Assembly: GCF_905220365.1 (NCBI RefSeq)
Contig: NC_061129.1
Location: 5,890,803 to 5,954,802 of the forward strand
DNA length: 64,000 nucleotides
Direction of reading: 5' to 3'
DNA from: Vanessa cardui
Lineage: Eukaryota > Arthropoda > Insecta > Lepidoptera > Nymphalidae
Shown: in pieces, positions 21,701 to 36,700 of the stretch
Numbering within the stretch: the first letter of the stretch is position 1
Layout: each line of letters begins with the position of its first letter
Translations under genes and position numbers: made by a program
Notes under the pieces: model-generated
The model's database searches: none
The model's input: only the letters and a program-made list of their open reading frames with translations
What the model was told of the DNA's origin: nothing

Positions 21701-24700
21701 CTAGAATGATACGCGAGGCTATTGAAATTCAAAAACATCCGAACTTCAATAGAGAAGATGGTTGGAGACTTTCTAACACCTGGGATCCACTTATTAAAAA
21801 TTTAAAATCCCAAATCCAACAGACTGCAAGACCTAAAGATACAGTTAGTGCCTTCTGCGTGCAACCGGAACGTTACTCAAGATATCAATTGAGAAATCGT
21901 TGGCGGTAGTTGTTAATAATATTTCCTTTGTTCTTCAAATAGACAAATGTCATCTTAGTCTGCCCGTGACCACGAACACTGCAAAGTGCTCGAAACGTCG
22001 GGATGTTTAAAAATAATTAATATACGCGATTCATCCGTTATAAATAGTTTTATTTAAATTTTTAAATGTATGTTTTTAAAATTGTCTATTCTTTAGATTT
22101 AATCTTAATAAAAAGCTAGCTATGTAGCTACGTTATTTCAGGCTTGTTTGTGTAGATATTTTTATTTTATGTATATTTGTATTCGGAGAGGTACATATAT
22201 TTTTAATGTTAATTAAGTACAACCTGTGTTACCAAACTAATTAATCTGTGCGTTTCGTTTTTGACTGAACGATAAATAGAGCTGTAAAGTAACAGATATT
22301 TTGGGTAGATCAGATAATCGTTGCATAATTTTAAGTCAATTTTACATCGGAAAAATTGGGAACTGTATGGTAACTTAGGCTTTTTAATAAATTTTGATCA
22401 GTGTACAATGACCCAAACAAGAAATCGGCTCACAGCAATATCCATAAATATTAAAAAAATAAAATATAGCTATTCCAAAAAGTATCATAATTCTCTTAAT
22501 ACTATTTCCAATTAGGATTCTTGTTTAATTTACTTTTGGGGTAATGTAACCGATATCAAAAAGATTTTTGTCCTCAGAAGAGGGCTATTCGAGCATTTTA
22601 TAACCTGGACCCTAAAGCTTCATTAAGACGTAAATTTTAGGAATAAAACGATCGTCTCCGGGCTGTTTCAAAAATAAATTATTTACCATTGTTTCTTTCG
22701 CTGGTTTTGCTGAGTTTTATTCGTCAGTTCTTTTTAGTTCCGAGTCCGAGAGTTCCGAGAGTTCTTTTTAGTCTTTCTTTCCGAACCGGTGTGATAATTC
22801 TCACAATCAACGAGAAAATAAAATGTTTGAATTAACAATGCAGATAGTGACCAAAACAGTTGCTTATTGTATATTTATATCTTCATTTATTTGTAAATGT
22901 TTTTTAAAATGGAAAGATTACAATTTCAAGCGATTGAATAAATTATCGTAGACGTTTTCCTAAGTTATCTATAGCATATAAAGGGTAATAAATTCGTCGT
23001 GGCCGTTAAGGTATTATACACTATAATTCTAGCATTTTACTTTTTCGTACTTTTCGTTCTTTTGCATAATCTACACGATCTGACAGTGCCAGCCAACAGG
23101 TGATCTGTTGGATCCAACTTTGGGACTGAGAGAACCGTACTGGGTTCCAATTCTACTAATAAATTGTCAGTTCATCGCAATCGAATCGAAATGTTACCAT
23201 TGCCGTTTATCCATGTACCTTTTTCTATAGCCCACTCCGTAGCAAGTAAGAAAAAAGATAAACAAACCTTAGATTGGCGTATTTTATGCGCTTTACTAAT
23301 AACTCAGCTACTATTGTGTACTACGTAAATGACTAATATATCTTTATTAATAATACATCACTATTACACTCTAAGACTTTCGTCAATGATCAAGAAGATA
23401 CTTTATGCGCAAAATCATTGTGAATATCATAGATAAATCAATCAAGCTCCCGATCAATGATATCGCGTCAAATTGTGACAAAGATTGTTTATTTTGCTTT
23501 TTTTCCTGTTATGTTTGGAATAGGGTATCGGAGGATCGAGTTGCCGTTCGGCCAAAGTTGGATCAGTATAATCGGGATCATATTTTAGGGGATATAAATA
23601 ATTAAAATTTATACTAAGTTGCGATTAAACTGGGGGTACATTGTCTGAGGAGTGTTTAAACTTGGATTGGTTGGCATCGGTAACGGATCAATACCACTAC
23701 CAATTAGTATAAATTTTGATTATATAGATCAAAATTAGTTTACTTTTCTATTCGTTGTTATCTGACCAAGTGAAGTTTACCTTACGCTTAGGCTTTAGTG
23801 TAGTAGAGTATGATCTTTGCTCTAACTATCGATTATATCTAGTAACTTTTGTATTGAACATGCTATTCACATTTAAAAGAAATCAAATATTACTGGTACT
23901 ATAAACATTATAAGACTTGAGATTAATTTTAATAACCCGTCTTCCTCCCTTAATGTAGTAAGGAGGTATTACTAGTAAAAGAGAATAATTAATCATTTTG
24001 TTAACTCTAAATTTTTTTATTGAAGAGAAACGAATAAAAGGTCAAATGTTAGTGCCTTAAATTGCGTTTTTACATAGAATGTTATTAAAATATAATCGTT
24101 ATCGTAGACGGCTAATCGCGGGCGTGAGTGAGCCGCGTCACGCCTCGGGAAGCGTTGCTTGGTCACGGCCAAGGTCTTAGCTGTCGGAATTATGTAACAC
24201 TTTGCTGTACGTTGTTTGTATACTCGTTTCTATCATTAATTATGTGTTATAAATAAAGATATTGCTTTTTCATACGTGAAACTAATCATATTAACAAATA
24301 ATTTTAAACAAAAATCTTCCTTATTTTTGAATATTTATGGCCACGTTCATTGGTTTTAAGTAGGTGCCTAGTACCTCCTAGTATCTGCTTCTATTACATC
24401 ATTTTTATTTAGTACCTACGTCTTGTGATTATATCTACACACTATATGTCTGTCAAAGTGAAGTAACGAGACTAGAATAATTGTGCTGTGTATAAACAAG
24501 GTACACTTTTGTATAAAATAATTATTACGAATATGAAAAGTGACCACATTATTTCACGTATCTTGTAGTTTGTGCTAAATTATGTTTCTGTGTCGATGCA
24601 ATTTAAAAAGTACGTATAGGTATAGTTTAAGTTTGTGCAAATTAAGATAGTTTATGTACACAAATTAAGTTTATTCAAACTCCATGATTTTCAAAATTAT

Positions 24701-27700
24701 AATAACCATAATTTTTACCAGTGAAATATCGATAATATAGATTTTATGATATAGATCTCTATATTTACCTTTAAAAACTATTCTGATCGTCTTACGCTTT
24801 TATATTACCTTTATCTATTAATATTCTCCGGAATACAAAGAGTAGTTTAAAACGATTATTGTTTTATGGGATAAATTTAAACTAATAGGGATGTGATACT
24901 ATATACGTGTCTTGCATTGAAAATCGAGGAGCATTGTTTCGGGCAAGTTCCGGTTGCATTCCCCCCGCGCGTCCCCCCTCGGCACCGAGTAAGATTCGGC
25001 GATCTTCGCATCAAATGAGTGCAAACAAAAACCACCTGTAGTCGTCGGAGAATCGCCAAGGTCGCAGGCCCCCGTGGCTCGCTTCTCTGCGTTCCGTTTA
25101 CCTATATCTCGCGGCAAGTGCACGCGTCGCACCGCCCCCGCGCCCTGACTCACCGCACCCGCCACCCGCTCACCCGGGTCAAGTCTAGGACGGACGTCTT
25201 TTAGTTTACCTCGACTAGTTTCTTTGCGCCTACAATAATCGATTTCTTCATAGAATATCTTACTTTCTTTTTTTTATTAGTTTCATAACAGTAAATATTT
25301 AAGTGCTAATAAACGGTTTCAATGACACAGAGTAAGATATTGTACTGGAAAACGAAAGTACACACATGTGTACATGTGATAAGGTGCGCGCGCGATGCTT
25401 TTGTCAATGATAATTGTGGCTCGCGGGCACGGCAAGTCAAGGTCGCCGTGGATCGATAGCATTCGCCGGCTGTCAAGCTAGCTCTTTTTCTCTTGCAGTT
25501 CTGCATGCACGTATGCATTCATGTTTATCGTATGTAATGAGGAAAGTAAAGAAAGTGGAAACATTCTTGCTTAGAGTAATCTCTACGCGTTTAAAACCAT
25601 TTCTGAATAATGCACTGTTACGCGAAAGTTGTAACTGGGAATTTTTTATTAAACTTCTGTAATACGATATATTTCTATCTTATACATATATTTTATAATG
25701 AGAAAAGGTATGGTATTATAATATGTAGAATTTATTTAATATATTAAATTTTTGTATGCAGTATAGATTGATTGATTGATTTCATATGTTATTAAACATA
25801 TAAGTTTAATAAATTATAAAAGTATAGGTTTTGTGTTAAACTCGTTTTTAAACGACATTCAAGTCATATCGTTTATTTGTTTAAATATAGGTATGTAGGT
25901 AAAATAATATTGATGATATAATTTTTTAACAAAAAAATTCTAATTGATAATTCAGATCGTATTACATTATGATCCCACGTTTTCGTTTGTGTAAATCTTC
26001 ACACCTACACAATATTTCCCGCCTGCGTATACAGGAATGAATTTTCTCACGAGGCTATCGGTTTCATAGGCGAAGGTTGTCAAAGATACTTACCAGTGTG
26101 TACGTTTGATTGATTGACAGTTTCGAGGGGAAAATGTATTTTAGTCCTCTTAATTTACATCGATGACATTATATTTGCTCGTCATAAATTTACCGAAAGG
26201 GCCGTAGGTATTGAATACCAGTGTGGGTGTATGTTTTTTTTTTTAAATATTGTGTCAAATGAACATTTATGTTACGTTACATAATGTCACAAAGGAGTTT
26301 GATTAATGCTCTAAAAATGTTGGATTTTGAAAGACTGCGTTTTGTAACTCTCAATGGTTTGGTGTATCGTGTACGCTTATTTTAATGATATATATTATTA
26401 TAAATGTGTATGGGTTATAATAAATTACGTTTCGAGATACCAAAATATTTGTATGTTGCCTGAATAAAGTCTAAAGTATTTAAGGCTTCGTTTTTTATAT
26501 TTTATTTATTGCAGCATAATTATTGTTTGTGTTCTGCTTTTACTGTCTCGTCTCAAATATACAACCCGTATTTTGCAACTTACGCAATAGATATACTAGG
26601 AATGAGTATTTTTGATATAAATCTAAACTGTATATAATATAAAATTCTTTATTACAGGCAGTGTAAATGTTGTCATAGTTGATTTTGAAATTTAAAAAAG
26701 GAAAACCTTAAAAGAAATTGATAAAAAATAAATACGAAATACCTACATTAACCACGCATAATAAAATAATATTTAAATTCTTTGCATAATAGCTTTCACT
26801 TGCCTAAACTCGTGTAGTATTGATTTTTAACGCTAACTTATTTAGACGTCCATTCGTTTTCACGAGTTCTATGGCTAGGGCTTAATGGATTTGCTCGTGA
26901 ATTTGAATACAAGTACATATGTACTTGTTAATTAACAACGGCTACGTTTGTTCATTAAAATTAATATAATATTATGTGAATGTCTAAAGACGTATTATTA
27001 AATAGTATTCAAATATTCATAAACGCAACAGAAGTGTTTTAATTAATGATACATAGGTATGTTAAATCTTTACATCATTTTTAATTGCATTGAGTGTATT
27101 GGATTGAAAAAGAAAAACAGTAGGTACGTAATTAAGAAACACTTGACAATGACATAGCGATATAATGTTATGGAGTAAATAAAGGAATATAATATTATAT
27201 ATGATATATGAAATATTAACAATTCTTAAGCATATCGCCTTGGTCTTTATTTTAAACAATGTTTTTTTTAAATTAAAAACATACAAAATTCTTACCTATA
27301 ATTTAAACTCATTTTTAAATCAGTCGGTTTTTTTAAACTGCTTCGTCGAAGAAACGTTCGACGCCATTTTAGTTTACAATATAATGTGACTACTGCGGTA
27401 TCATAAATTATACCTATGATATTATATTACAATATATTATGTTGTTTTGCTTACAACACGTCATTTATACTTGAAAAAAAAGTATCGAAGATATAACTTA
27501 GTAAAGTATAAAGTAGCAGATTAAGTGGAGCAATAAACGAGAGTTATTTATTGTGAATTGGAAACAAATTTTGGTAACTTATATTAAAATATTTTGCGTT
27601 TTTAATAGATTTTATTACTGGCAACATTTTTATTTTAAAATGTTTCTGATCTTTTCATACCTGTATTTTATTTTTATTACCACACATTCTGATTATTAAT

Positions 27701-30700
27701 TAATTGGAATTCATAATGAATTAATGAGATTCTAGTATTTTAATTTATAAATTGTTTACTATTTTTCTGACGATATTATAAGATTGTAATGTCTTTATCG
27801 AAAATAATTTTCTTGTTTTATTGAATAAAACGCTTCTTAAAACTATTTCTATTATAAACTAACCAAAAGTATGCATTAAAACAAATAATTATTATGACAG
27901 AATATTAAAATCAATAAATATCGTAATAAAGATTCTTTCTTAGAAAAGAAACAAATACCATGATTTGAATCTATACCTAAATTAGGTTCTTCCTTAGCGT
28001 AAAAGTAAGATCAGATTCACATATGTTCTGACCGCATGTCGACTTTATACTTTGCACCGATACTTTTATCATTTTAATATTTATATGATCATTATCATGA
28101 TATAGCAATAGGGAGTTAATAAATATGGCAGAGAGTTTGATAAATGCTTATGTCATGACCAAAGTTACATCGACCTTATCTACCATCTCTTAAGACCAAG
28201 GTTTCTCTACATTTAATAGATACTATTTTCGTATAAATATTTAATTCGCTATAGTATGTTTTTCTCTTTTGCAACTCAAATGTCCATGTTTCATTTTGGA
28301 AAATTTTAAATACGCCTTGAATATATTGAGGACACGGTATATATGTTTATGATAAATACAATAATACACGTGGAGGCGTGTACGCACTTAATCCAAGGCC
28401 ACACATATGTAGGGACTCGTGTATCCGATGTATCTTAACCGACAAACACGTGAACTTCGTTGTTACGAAGTTCTTATTATTGTTTTGATAAACAATAATA
28501 AAATAGATATATTTATCATCTATTACACGGACAAATATAAATTCCTTGCAGTGAAATTTATATGAGTAACAAAACAAAAGACCTAATGAGCTGTAATAAA
28601 GATACTAAGCTATAGTAATTAGGAAGGCATATTGTATTATATAAATAGGTATCCCCTTCGCTGTATCAGCTACAAATGTACAAATGAGATTAACGGATAC
28701 ATTGTCTCTTTAATTTGTTTACTCTTTATTATAATTGAAAAGTATTATTTCAATATATATTGGTATATGGAACATATTTTTGCAATAGATTTGCACGTAA
28801 CTAATATGTAAACTAAGTAGCAATAATAATAAATACATTTTACTTTAGGCTTCATTTTTCGAATACGTACTATATATTTAATCTTAAATGTAGATAAAGT
28901 CTAATCAACATCTTCGTTTTGTCTGTCACTGAGTAACGATTTACTTAAACGTGAAACAAAGGCAAAGAAAACAACTCATTGTTGCTTCGTACATAAATAG
29001 TATGAGTATGTACAATATTTATATCTTGATAATCATGTATAAGCGTTGCAAATGTAAGGAAGGTCATGCAATATCAGCGAGAAAGCAGACTTAGCGAATT
29101 ATTGATGGATTTTGATTAGAATCGATAAAAAAAATTTGATAAAAAAATGGATTTTAATGCCGAGTTGCAGTTTAATTTTCTGATGCCTAGCAAGTGGGTC
29201 GATTAGTATATAGATAGCGTTTAATTCAGCAGAGTGACATAGCGAAAAAATGTAATGGTAGAGGCTAGCGCGGGGTGTTCGGTCCACGAGTGACGTAAAA
29301 CTTAATTACAGCAGCGGCAGCAACGTTCGCGAAGGCCGACTGCTAACAAGTCCAATTATTTATATGATTCCTCTCCTAACGCGACTAATAAATAACATAA
29401 ATAATATCTGGTTCAATTCTCTACATGTCATTTACTAGGCGATGGCAAAAAATCGATTATAACAACTAGTTTTTCGACATAATATGAGATTTATTCACGT
29501 TTGATTGTATGCGGACCTTGAGCGAGCCTGTTGAGTTGAGACCTTCATGCCAGTAACCGCGCGGAAGTTGTCGGGTACATTTTTTGTCAATTTCGAGCTC
29601 GTTGAATTTAAGCGCGCATTAGTCACAAACTAACCTTCACTGTCGAAGCTCGCGACGCTTTGTTGACGCAGAGCACTGCGATATCGCCGTCGCTGCGCCG
29701 GCGCATCGGGTGCAATAACAGCCGCTATCACAATGTCACTACGATGTCTGCTTTGTCCCCGGTGGCTGTGACGATTCCGTCGCGCTCCTTACTTACGTAT
29801 TCATAAGCGCATCGGTATGCGCAATTAATTGTAACGTTTCGAATGTTTTTATTTCAAGGATAAGATAGATCAAACTGCCATTTGATTCTCCGATACGCAG
29901 CATAAGGGTCTGACGCTTAGTTGATTTCAAAGTGTGATCTTTGGTAGACGTGTCGATTAGGCCGATCGTAGTGCAGTGATGTGAGGATGCTAGTGCGTGG
30001 CCATGTCGAGCGTGGCGAAGAAAGACAAGCCGACGATGTCAGTGACTGCATTGATCAATTGGGCGCGACCGGCGCCGCCGGGCCCCCAGCAGCCGCCTCC
30101 TGCAGCACCTGCGCCTGCTCCCAACATGCTGCAGGCTTTCGGGACGACTTCTAACATGCCCACTGTTGACTGCTCTATTGACATGCAATGTAAATATTAT
30201 TTCTTATTATCTGAACAGCAAGACAAATTCACCACGCATCAACATATTTTTAGGGCGAAAATCAGTGATGACAATAAAACATATAGAACGAGTTTCATAA
30301 ATAGTTATAGACATGTTTATAAATATGTGCTAAATTAAATTGCTTGAATTTATTGACAATAAACCCAATCTTTGATCGAATAAACAAATGAATGTTTAGT
30401 TACAAAACAAACAAACAAATTATAATTTTATTTAACAGTATACTTCTCATTTGATTGTATTTATTATTTCAACGTGTGTAACGTTCAAAGATAATTAGTT
30501 TCGATATTTGTTGCAAAATTAAAAAAAAATAAGGTCATTACTCCTAATATAAAATTTCTTATTCGAAAAAAAAGTGGATTCTTTAACATCTATCAAAGGA
30601 GAAGAATTCCAATTTAAGGTCTAATTAGAATTCGTAGCAGGACCGGTGAACATGAATTTGATTTGCTTTGAAGTGACTTTATATCAAGAATGTAATTTGT

Positions 30701-33700
30701 GTAAATATTACGAAATTATAACTCGGATGTATATCGTAATATCATTATTTTGAGTCAAATTTCTAAGCGAATATAAAGAAATATGAAGTAAATATCACTG
30801 TAAATCAGTTGGTAATTATCTTCTCTAATTATAAATTATAAAAAAAATGACAAGACCATTTTAATTCAAAATTGCGTATATATTTCGGTTAAAAGTAATA
30901 ATAAAAACATAACTAATAAAGCGCCATTTCTCCGCTTGTAGTGTTTTTTTTTTTATAAGGCAGTTACACGATATGTACACAAATAAATGTTTTTTTCTTC
31001 CCAACTGTTATTTTAACTGATTTTTTTATGATAATTGAGTTGAATCTTTGCTATAGTTGTCTAAAAGCTTTTAACTAAAACCTTTTTTTTAATGATAAGT
31101 TATATTATTAAGCGTTATTATACTTACATACTGTGTACAAGTGTGTAAATACGAATGATATCTTAATATTTGTCACGATACTATATTTTGATACCTATAG
31201 GATTACGCCGGGCAAACAGTTTTAAAAATATTGGCTAACAGTTGTAGTTGAGTCGTGTGCTCACTAAATAAATGTGGTCCAGAGGACCTTCCTTTTTTGA
31301 AATCTGTTGTTTTCGATTTTTTTTTTTTTGAAATCCTGGTTGATTAAATGATGTGTATAATTATGTCATAATCTTATTTGATGAAATTATTTGCGGCCTG
31401 TATCTGTTTCACGGAGCTTGACAATAATAACTTTTGATAAACGATCGTCTCCTTCATTATAAGAATGATCCAAAAGATGAAAGATCGGTTATTATAATAT
31501 AATGAGAAATTCATTTTAGTCGACAACGTTAAAGTAATTTCGAATGCCCTCACAGAACTTGTTTTCGAAATCTCGAAATACGTACTTGAATTATTTGTTG
31601 TACGATTGTCCTCAATTTTCATTTTATTCTTAAAATAAATTTATTTAATAAGTGTTTTTGAAAGCAAAGTGAGGCGGTATAAAAAGAAATACGATTGGTT
31701 TATTAATATACAATCGCTTTTCTATCATAAAATAAATTTGTTATAAAAACGAGGCCCTATAAGGTTTATTGACTAGTTACGAGCTTCTTAGTACAGCCTA
31801 CTGTGTAGAAGTGTTGATTCAAACATTATATAATAATTAATATCGTCCATTGTTAACGTTTTGATTGACAGTCCTTTCATCTGAGAGTGTTAACTATGTA
31901 ATTCTTGTTCGATATTACTTATATAATAATTCAATACTTCTGCGAATTTTCTCCTTTATTCTTTCGCATGTAAACAGTATTAATAAGCAAACTTTCTTCG
32001 TTAGTATAACAAGGGATAAGACAGTCTTTGAGTGGAAATTTGAAGCTTAAATGAATATTGTACTCATTATTATTAAATAAACAAAGAGTAATTTACGTAT
32101 TACCTTCAATCGAAACGCGAGTGATTGATTAGTCTTTCAGATACTGAACACAATCATTATAGATGCGTAGCTGTAAACAGTTTGTTTATACTTTATTACG
32201 CTTTTAACTAACGAATGTACAAATTTTGCAAGATACTTGATTATTATCCACAATACTTTGTTGTATTCAAGTTTGGTGAGAGAGATTTGGCTCCATCTCT
32301 TTAGTCTGTACAGCCATTGAGCAAATGCCTTTATTATGGCGTACACATAAATTGTTACATCAAATTTACCAAGCTTGGTGGCGCATTAATGATAAGTGGA
32401 ATGATTCATATTTCTTATAGTACCGATGTAGTCATGACGATTTGCCGTCAGGTGTCCTATTTGCCAAATCGTCGACCTAAATGAGATGAAAAAGGAGCAT
32501 CTGGCGGCCTTATTTCCTTCATTTTACAAGCTTTTAGTACACCTATTAGATTGTTTAGTTTCAACCTTGCGACAGTGTCTATTTTTAAACGCAATTGACC
32601 TGATATTGTATACATTTTGTTAAACATATAAATTTGGGCGAGTTCGAGTCTTGTATCCTGTGACGGTAGACACCGAACGTTATATTATGCTGACACGTCT
32701 CTTCTCTGCTGCGTAGCATTTTTTCATTGTATGCGCATGGCGCGTATACTGAAAAATATTATATGTAGGTAATTAGAAGAATTGATCCATATTCTATCTC
32801 TATAAATTCGTATATTACCGTCTCTTTCTATGTTTCTTACACGAAGGAGCGTCGTGACGGTCAGTCTTTTAAAAAATGCTTCTTTTACGCACTTATGCAC
32901 AGTTTTAATAATATGAGCACTTGAAACATGACCTGGATTTGTTGCTTTTAATTTTATTTAAGCATATCTATTTACGGGAAATTTCGAATGATATACTATA
33001 ATTCCGTCCTTTTATAATGAATATTAAAGGAATAAAACGTCAATTCGATGTTCCCGTATTTAATTATTGTCTGCATTATGCAAACACACGGTAGCGCTTT
33101 CAGTTTTTCGTTGTCTTTGTTCTTTATTTAAAAGTCCTCAGTAAGTCACATATGTAAAGCACATAATACACCGTTGATATATTTGCAGCGTTTTATTTAA
33201 AAGTTGCATATGACGATGCTCTTATCGTGCCCAAATAAGTTTTACAGTAATATTTATGAGCCATTATGAACACAGAATCGTTTGTAAAGTATATGTATTC
33301 ACATACAGTTTGCGTGTTTTGGTGTTGCTTTTCCTGTTTAAAGATTACCGTTTCTTCAAATATGATGTACTTACTCACTGAACGGTCATTCTCAAGTGAG
33401 ACCCAACTGCGCAGTACAGATTATAGCGCTTAAGTGAGTGCCGGAATACACGTGCATTCTTTATTCCTGCACTCCCATAGTCTGATGAAATGAGATCAGG
33501 CGCAAGACAAATTGCTTTACGTTCTCGCCGAGATACGGCAGCGGAAATCATTTTCACCCTAGGATGCTACTGGGAATATCACGATAGAAAAATGCAATAC
33601 AAATATATTGACCCGACCTGGGACCCCAGGCCTCGGATCTGAAGCCTTATGAGCCACTAGACTCTAGTGTCTATATCAATGAGGCAATCAAACATTTAGA

Positions 33701-36700
33701 CACACAAACACACACACACACACGCATGTACTTTCATCCTTTTGTTGAGGTACTGTTTCATGTGTTTCTAAATATATATTTTCCGTATTATTTTATTCAA
33801 CGTAACTCTATCATATTTTATGTTTCCTTAAAGAGTTGCGTCGCATTTAAACGAGTTATTTACTCGGCTCATTTCTTTTTATTGTATTCGTTTATACCTA
33901 CTAAACATATTTTACTTAGGAGTGAGACTGAGATCATTCGTTTACTTTATATATCTGGAATCCTATTTCACTCGTAATCTTTGTCTGATTTTGATGCACG
34001 ATCGATGTTTTTATTTTAAGTCTCAGTATGTGCTGTGATCGTTAATTGAGGATATTTAAAAAACCTAGAAATACTTTTAGTAATGTTTTATTACCTGTGT
34101 GCAGTAGATGATTGGAATCGTGTTGCACGACTGTTTTTGTGTGAGTAATAAAATTTGGAATGTGATGTAATAAATTGTCCTTATCTGCTTACATAAATAA
34201 ATGCACGTTTTTTAATAAATACGAACATAATTCTAACATAAAATATATATCATAAACATTTTATATCCAGCTACTGGTCAAAGGCGTCTAGTATATAAGC
34301 GTTCTGGAGCTTAGACCACCAGCTAGCTAAAATTCGTATGATAGTTATACATCCGGCAATACACATACATATGTACAGTTGGGGCAAGAAAAGGTTCGTC
34401 ACCTTAAGATCTATTTTCGTGTGCACAGTATGAGCGATAATCTGCTTTACCAATCGAAAATGACATATCGCGTGGCAATTATTTGATGTTTAGCTTCAAA
34501 ATGTACTTAGAGTTTAACACTTGATAAAGGAATGAATTTGAAGACTGACGAAGGTTTTCTTACTCTGACTGTACATGTTGTCTCAATATGTCGCCCAGCA
34601 CCACATGAAATGCAAACACAAGTAAACTAGATAAACATTCAGTGTGTTCTTATCCGGATTCAATTTCGATTATTCATCCCTACTGCTATTATAAATGCGA
34701 AAGTTTAAACCCCTGAACCGATTTAGATGAAATTTGCTATGTAGATAATTTGAGTCCCCGGAAAGAACTGTTATTGGTTAGTACCAACCAAATCAACTTT
34801 GTATTGGAAATTTGTATGAGGAATCAGTCAATGTTTGTACATGGGAATACAAAGGGGTAAATGTTTGTGTGTTATGGAGATAAATTTCGGGCGAATGAAG
34901 CTGCGGGTTCGGCTAGTACATGTATATTCCAAGTCTTGTAACATAATAAGTATTCTAAAAATAAATCGTTTTATCCTCCCTTACTGATCTAATATATCTT
35001 ATCGTTCGTCCCGGTTTTTTTTATTATTATAAACATGAAGTGAATATTTTGTTTGCTTTGTGTTATCTATAATATCTCTATTTTCCGATTGCAAAATTGA
35101 AACGGATTTTTTTTTTACAGAAACGTTTTGTCAATAACGATTGCGTGACAAATAAAAAAAACTTATAATTTTTTAAGCATTAAATAGATTACTATGACTT
35201 TTCTATTTAACATATTGTATACAACATTACGATGGTAGATATTTCTTAATCTAAAAATATTACAGAAGTGCATAAAAAATGTGCAAAATATTAATTCTGT
35301 ATTTTATACGTTTTGTCATTCTTCACATTATAAACGAAAATAATATGATGTTTTATATCTATTATTAGATTAATTGCTGTGTCGACATTCCGGAAAATAT
35401 TAGCAAACAAAATTTTCAATTTGTAATATTAGTTTTATATTACTGTCTCGGATTAAGGATAAAATCTTTTCATGATGCTAACTTCAAAGAACATACATAC
35501 ATATTCACTCCACGTCGCCTCATAAGTTGGAATTTCCAAAATTCCCAACTTGACGGAAGCTTACATTTAAAAACGTAGGTACCAAATTCCAGTTTTATAG
35601 ACTCGGTGGTTTTGTTTGGGCGTTGATAGTCAGTCTGGACCAAGGATAATATATAAATATATCTGTTAAGGTAGTTTTATAATCGAAGAATACATGGAAC
35701 CTTGTTACAATACGCCTCGGCGAGACTGTAGTTGTATTTTCGGCCTCCCCTTAAGGCAATGTTAAAGTTTCCTTTTGTCGTTGCGCCTCTGAATCGTGTT
35801 TTTCGTTTGGCGATTGTAATTTATAATACTGAATACTAAGGGACTATTAACATAAACGGCTTCCTCGTGAATTCTGTATAATCTGGAAGCTTCGCAGTCC
35901 TAAATGGTACTCATGACAATTATTTATGATATTCAGTTTTTTTTTTTCGTTTCTCTGTTTTTTTTATACGGACTCAGAGACTTGGTCTGTTGTGCTATGA
36001 GTCATTAAATAAATAAAAATGAATATTTAGTTGATATATTTTTTTATTGTATTATAGTGGAGTTGGGTCTATGACTAGAAAGAAACCCAGGTGATAGCTT
36101 AAGTTTTAAAATTGTAGGTATTCGTAATACAACCAACACATGTACATCTTTTGAAGAGAATCGTCGCGAAAAACCTGCATAATAGGTTGGGGAAAAAGTT
36201 TCTTCGTATTTTATATGAAAATTCAAAAAGTTTTTTTTATAGTTTATTTACATTTGACTAAAGTATGTAGGTGCCATTTTGTTCCATAACTTTTTACCAT
36301 CTTGTTGGTAGTGACATGATCCCATTGCTGTAAAAATTTTGGGGCTTCTGATCGAAAAACTGCGACAAGTGGTTTTAGCAGTCCTCTCGTGATGTTAACC
36401 TGACACTGCCTAAGGAATTCTGCAGAGACCGAAACAGATGAAAATCTGAAGGTGCAAGGTCTGGACTATACGGTGGATGCATTAATACCTCCCAGCCAAA
36501 CTCTCGTAATTTTGGTTGAGTGGCTAAAGATGTGTGAGGTCTAGCGTTGTCATGGTGAAAAACCACACCCCTTCTGTTGATCAATTCTGGCCGCTTTCTC
36601 TCAATTTTTTGCTTCAATCTCATCAATTGTTCGCAATACAGTTCTGAATCGATGATCCTGCCGGGCGGTAACAGCTCATAATGAATGATGCCCTTCCAAT

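Larger units (their letters stand above)
20072..22058. mobile_element. Penelope-like element, two copies in a giant palindrome
   Basis: Two 5'-truncated copies face outward. The left arm (20104-20925, minus) and right arm (21238-22059, plus) are near-identical reverse complements. A 65-bp hinge (21173-21237) is a perfect palindrome around base 21205. Bases 20926-21172 (247 bp) exist only on the left, so the right copy carries an internal deletion. The candidate 13-bp target duplication TTTTTAAATGTAT is at 20059-20071 and 22059-22071. Inverted and partial arrangements are characteristic of Penelope-like elements. Confidence 0.85.
30330..36181. other. usp intron 1 (proximal), repeats only
   Basis: AT-rich. 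Contains a weak copy of the GGTTGGTGGCGCA-type repeat near 32370-32475, a tRNA-derived SINE remnant at 33590-33700 followed by a CA microsatellite, a MITE at 34376-34571 and a Helitron-like element at 34681-34917. No exon seen. Confidence 0.5.

Noticed and set aside
24877..25204. Three overlapping ORFs in a GC-rich patch
   Set aside because: Different frames and strands open simultaneously, as expected from CpG-rich DNA; nothing recognisable.
33701..33723. CRISPR-like short repeats
   Set aside because: A simple CA microsatellite; no CRISPR arrays or prokaryotic features in the window.
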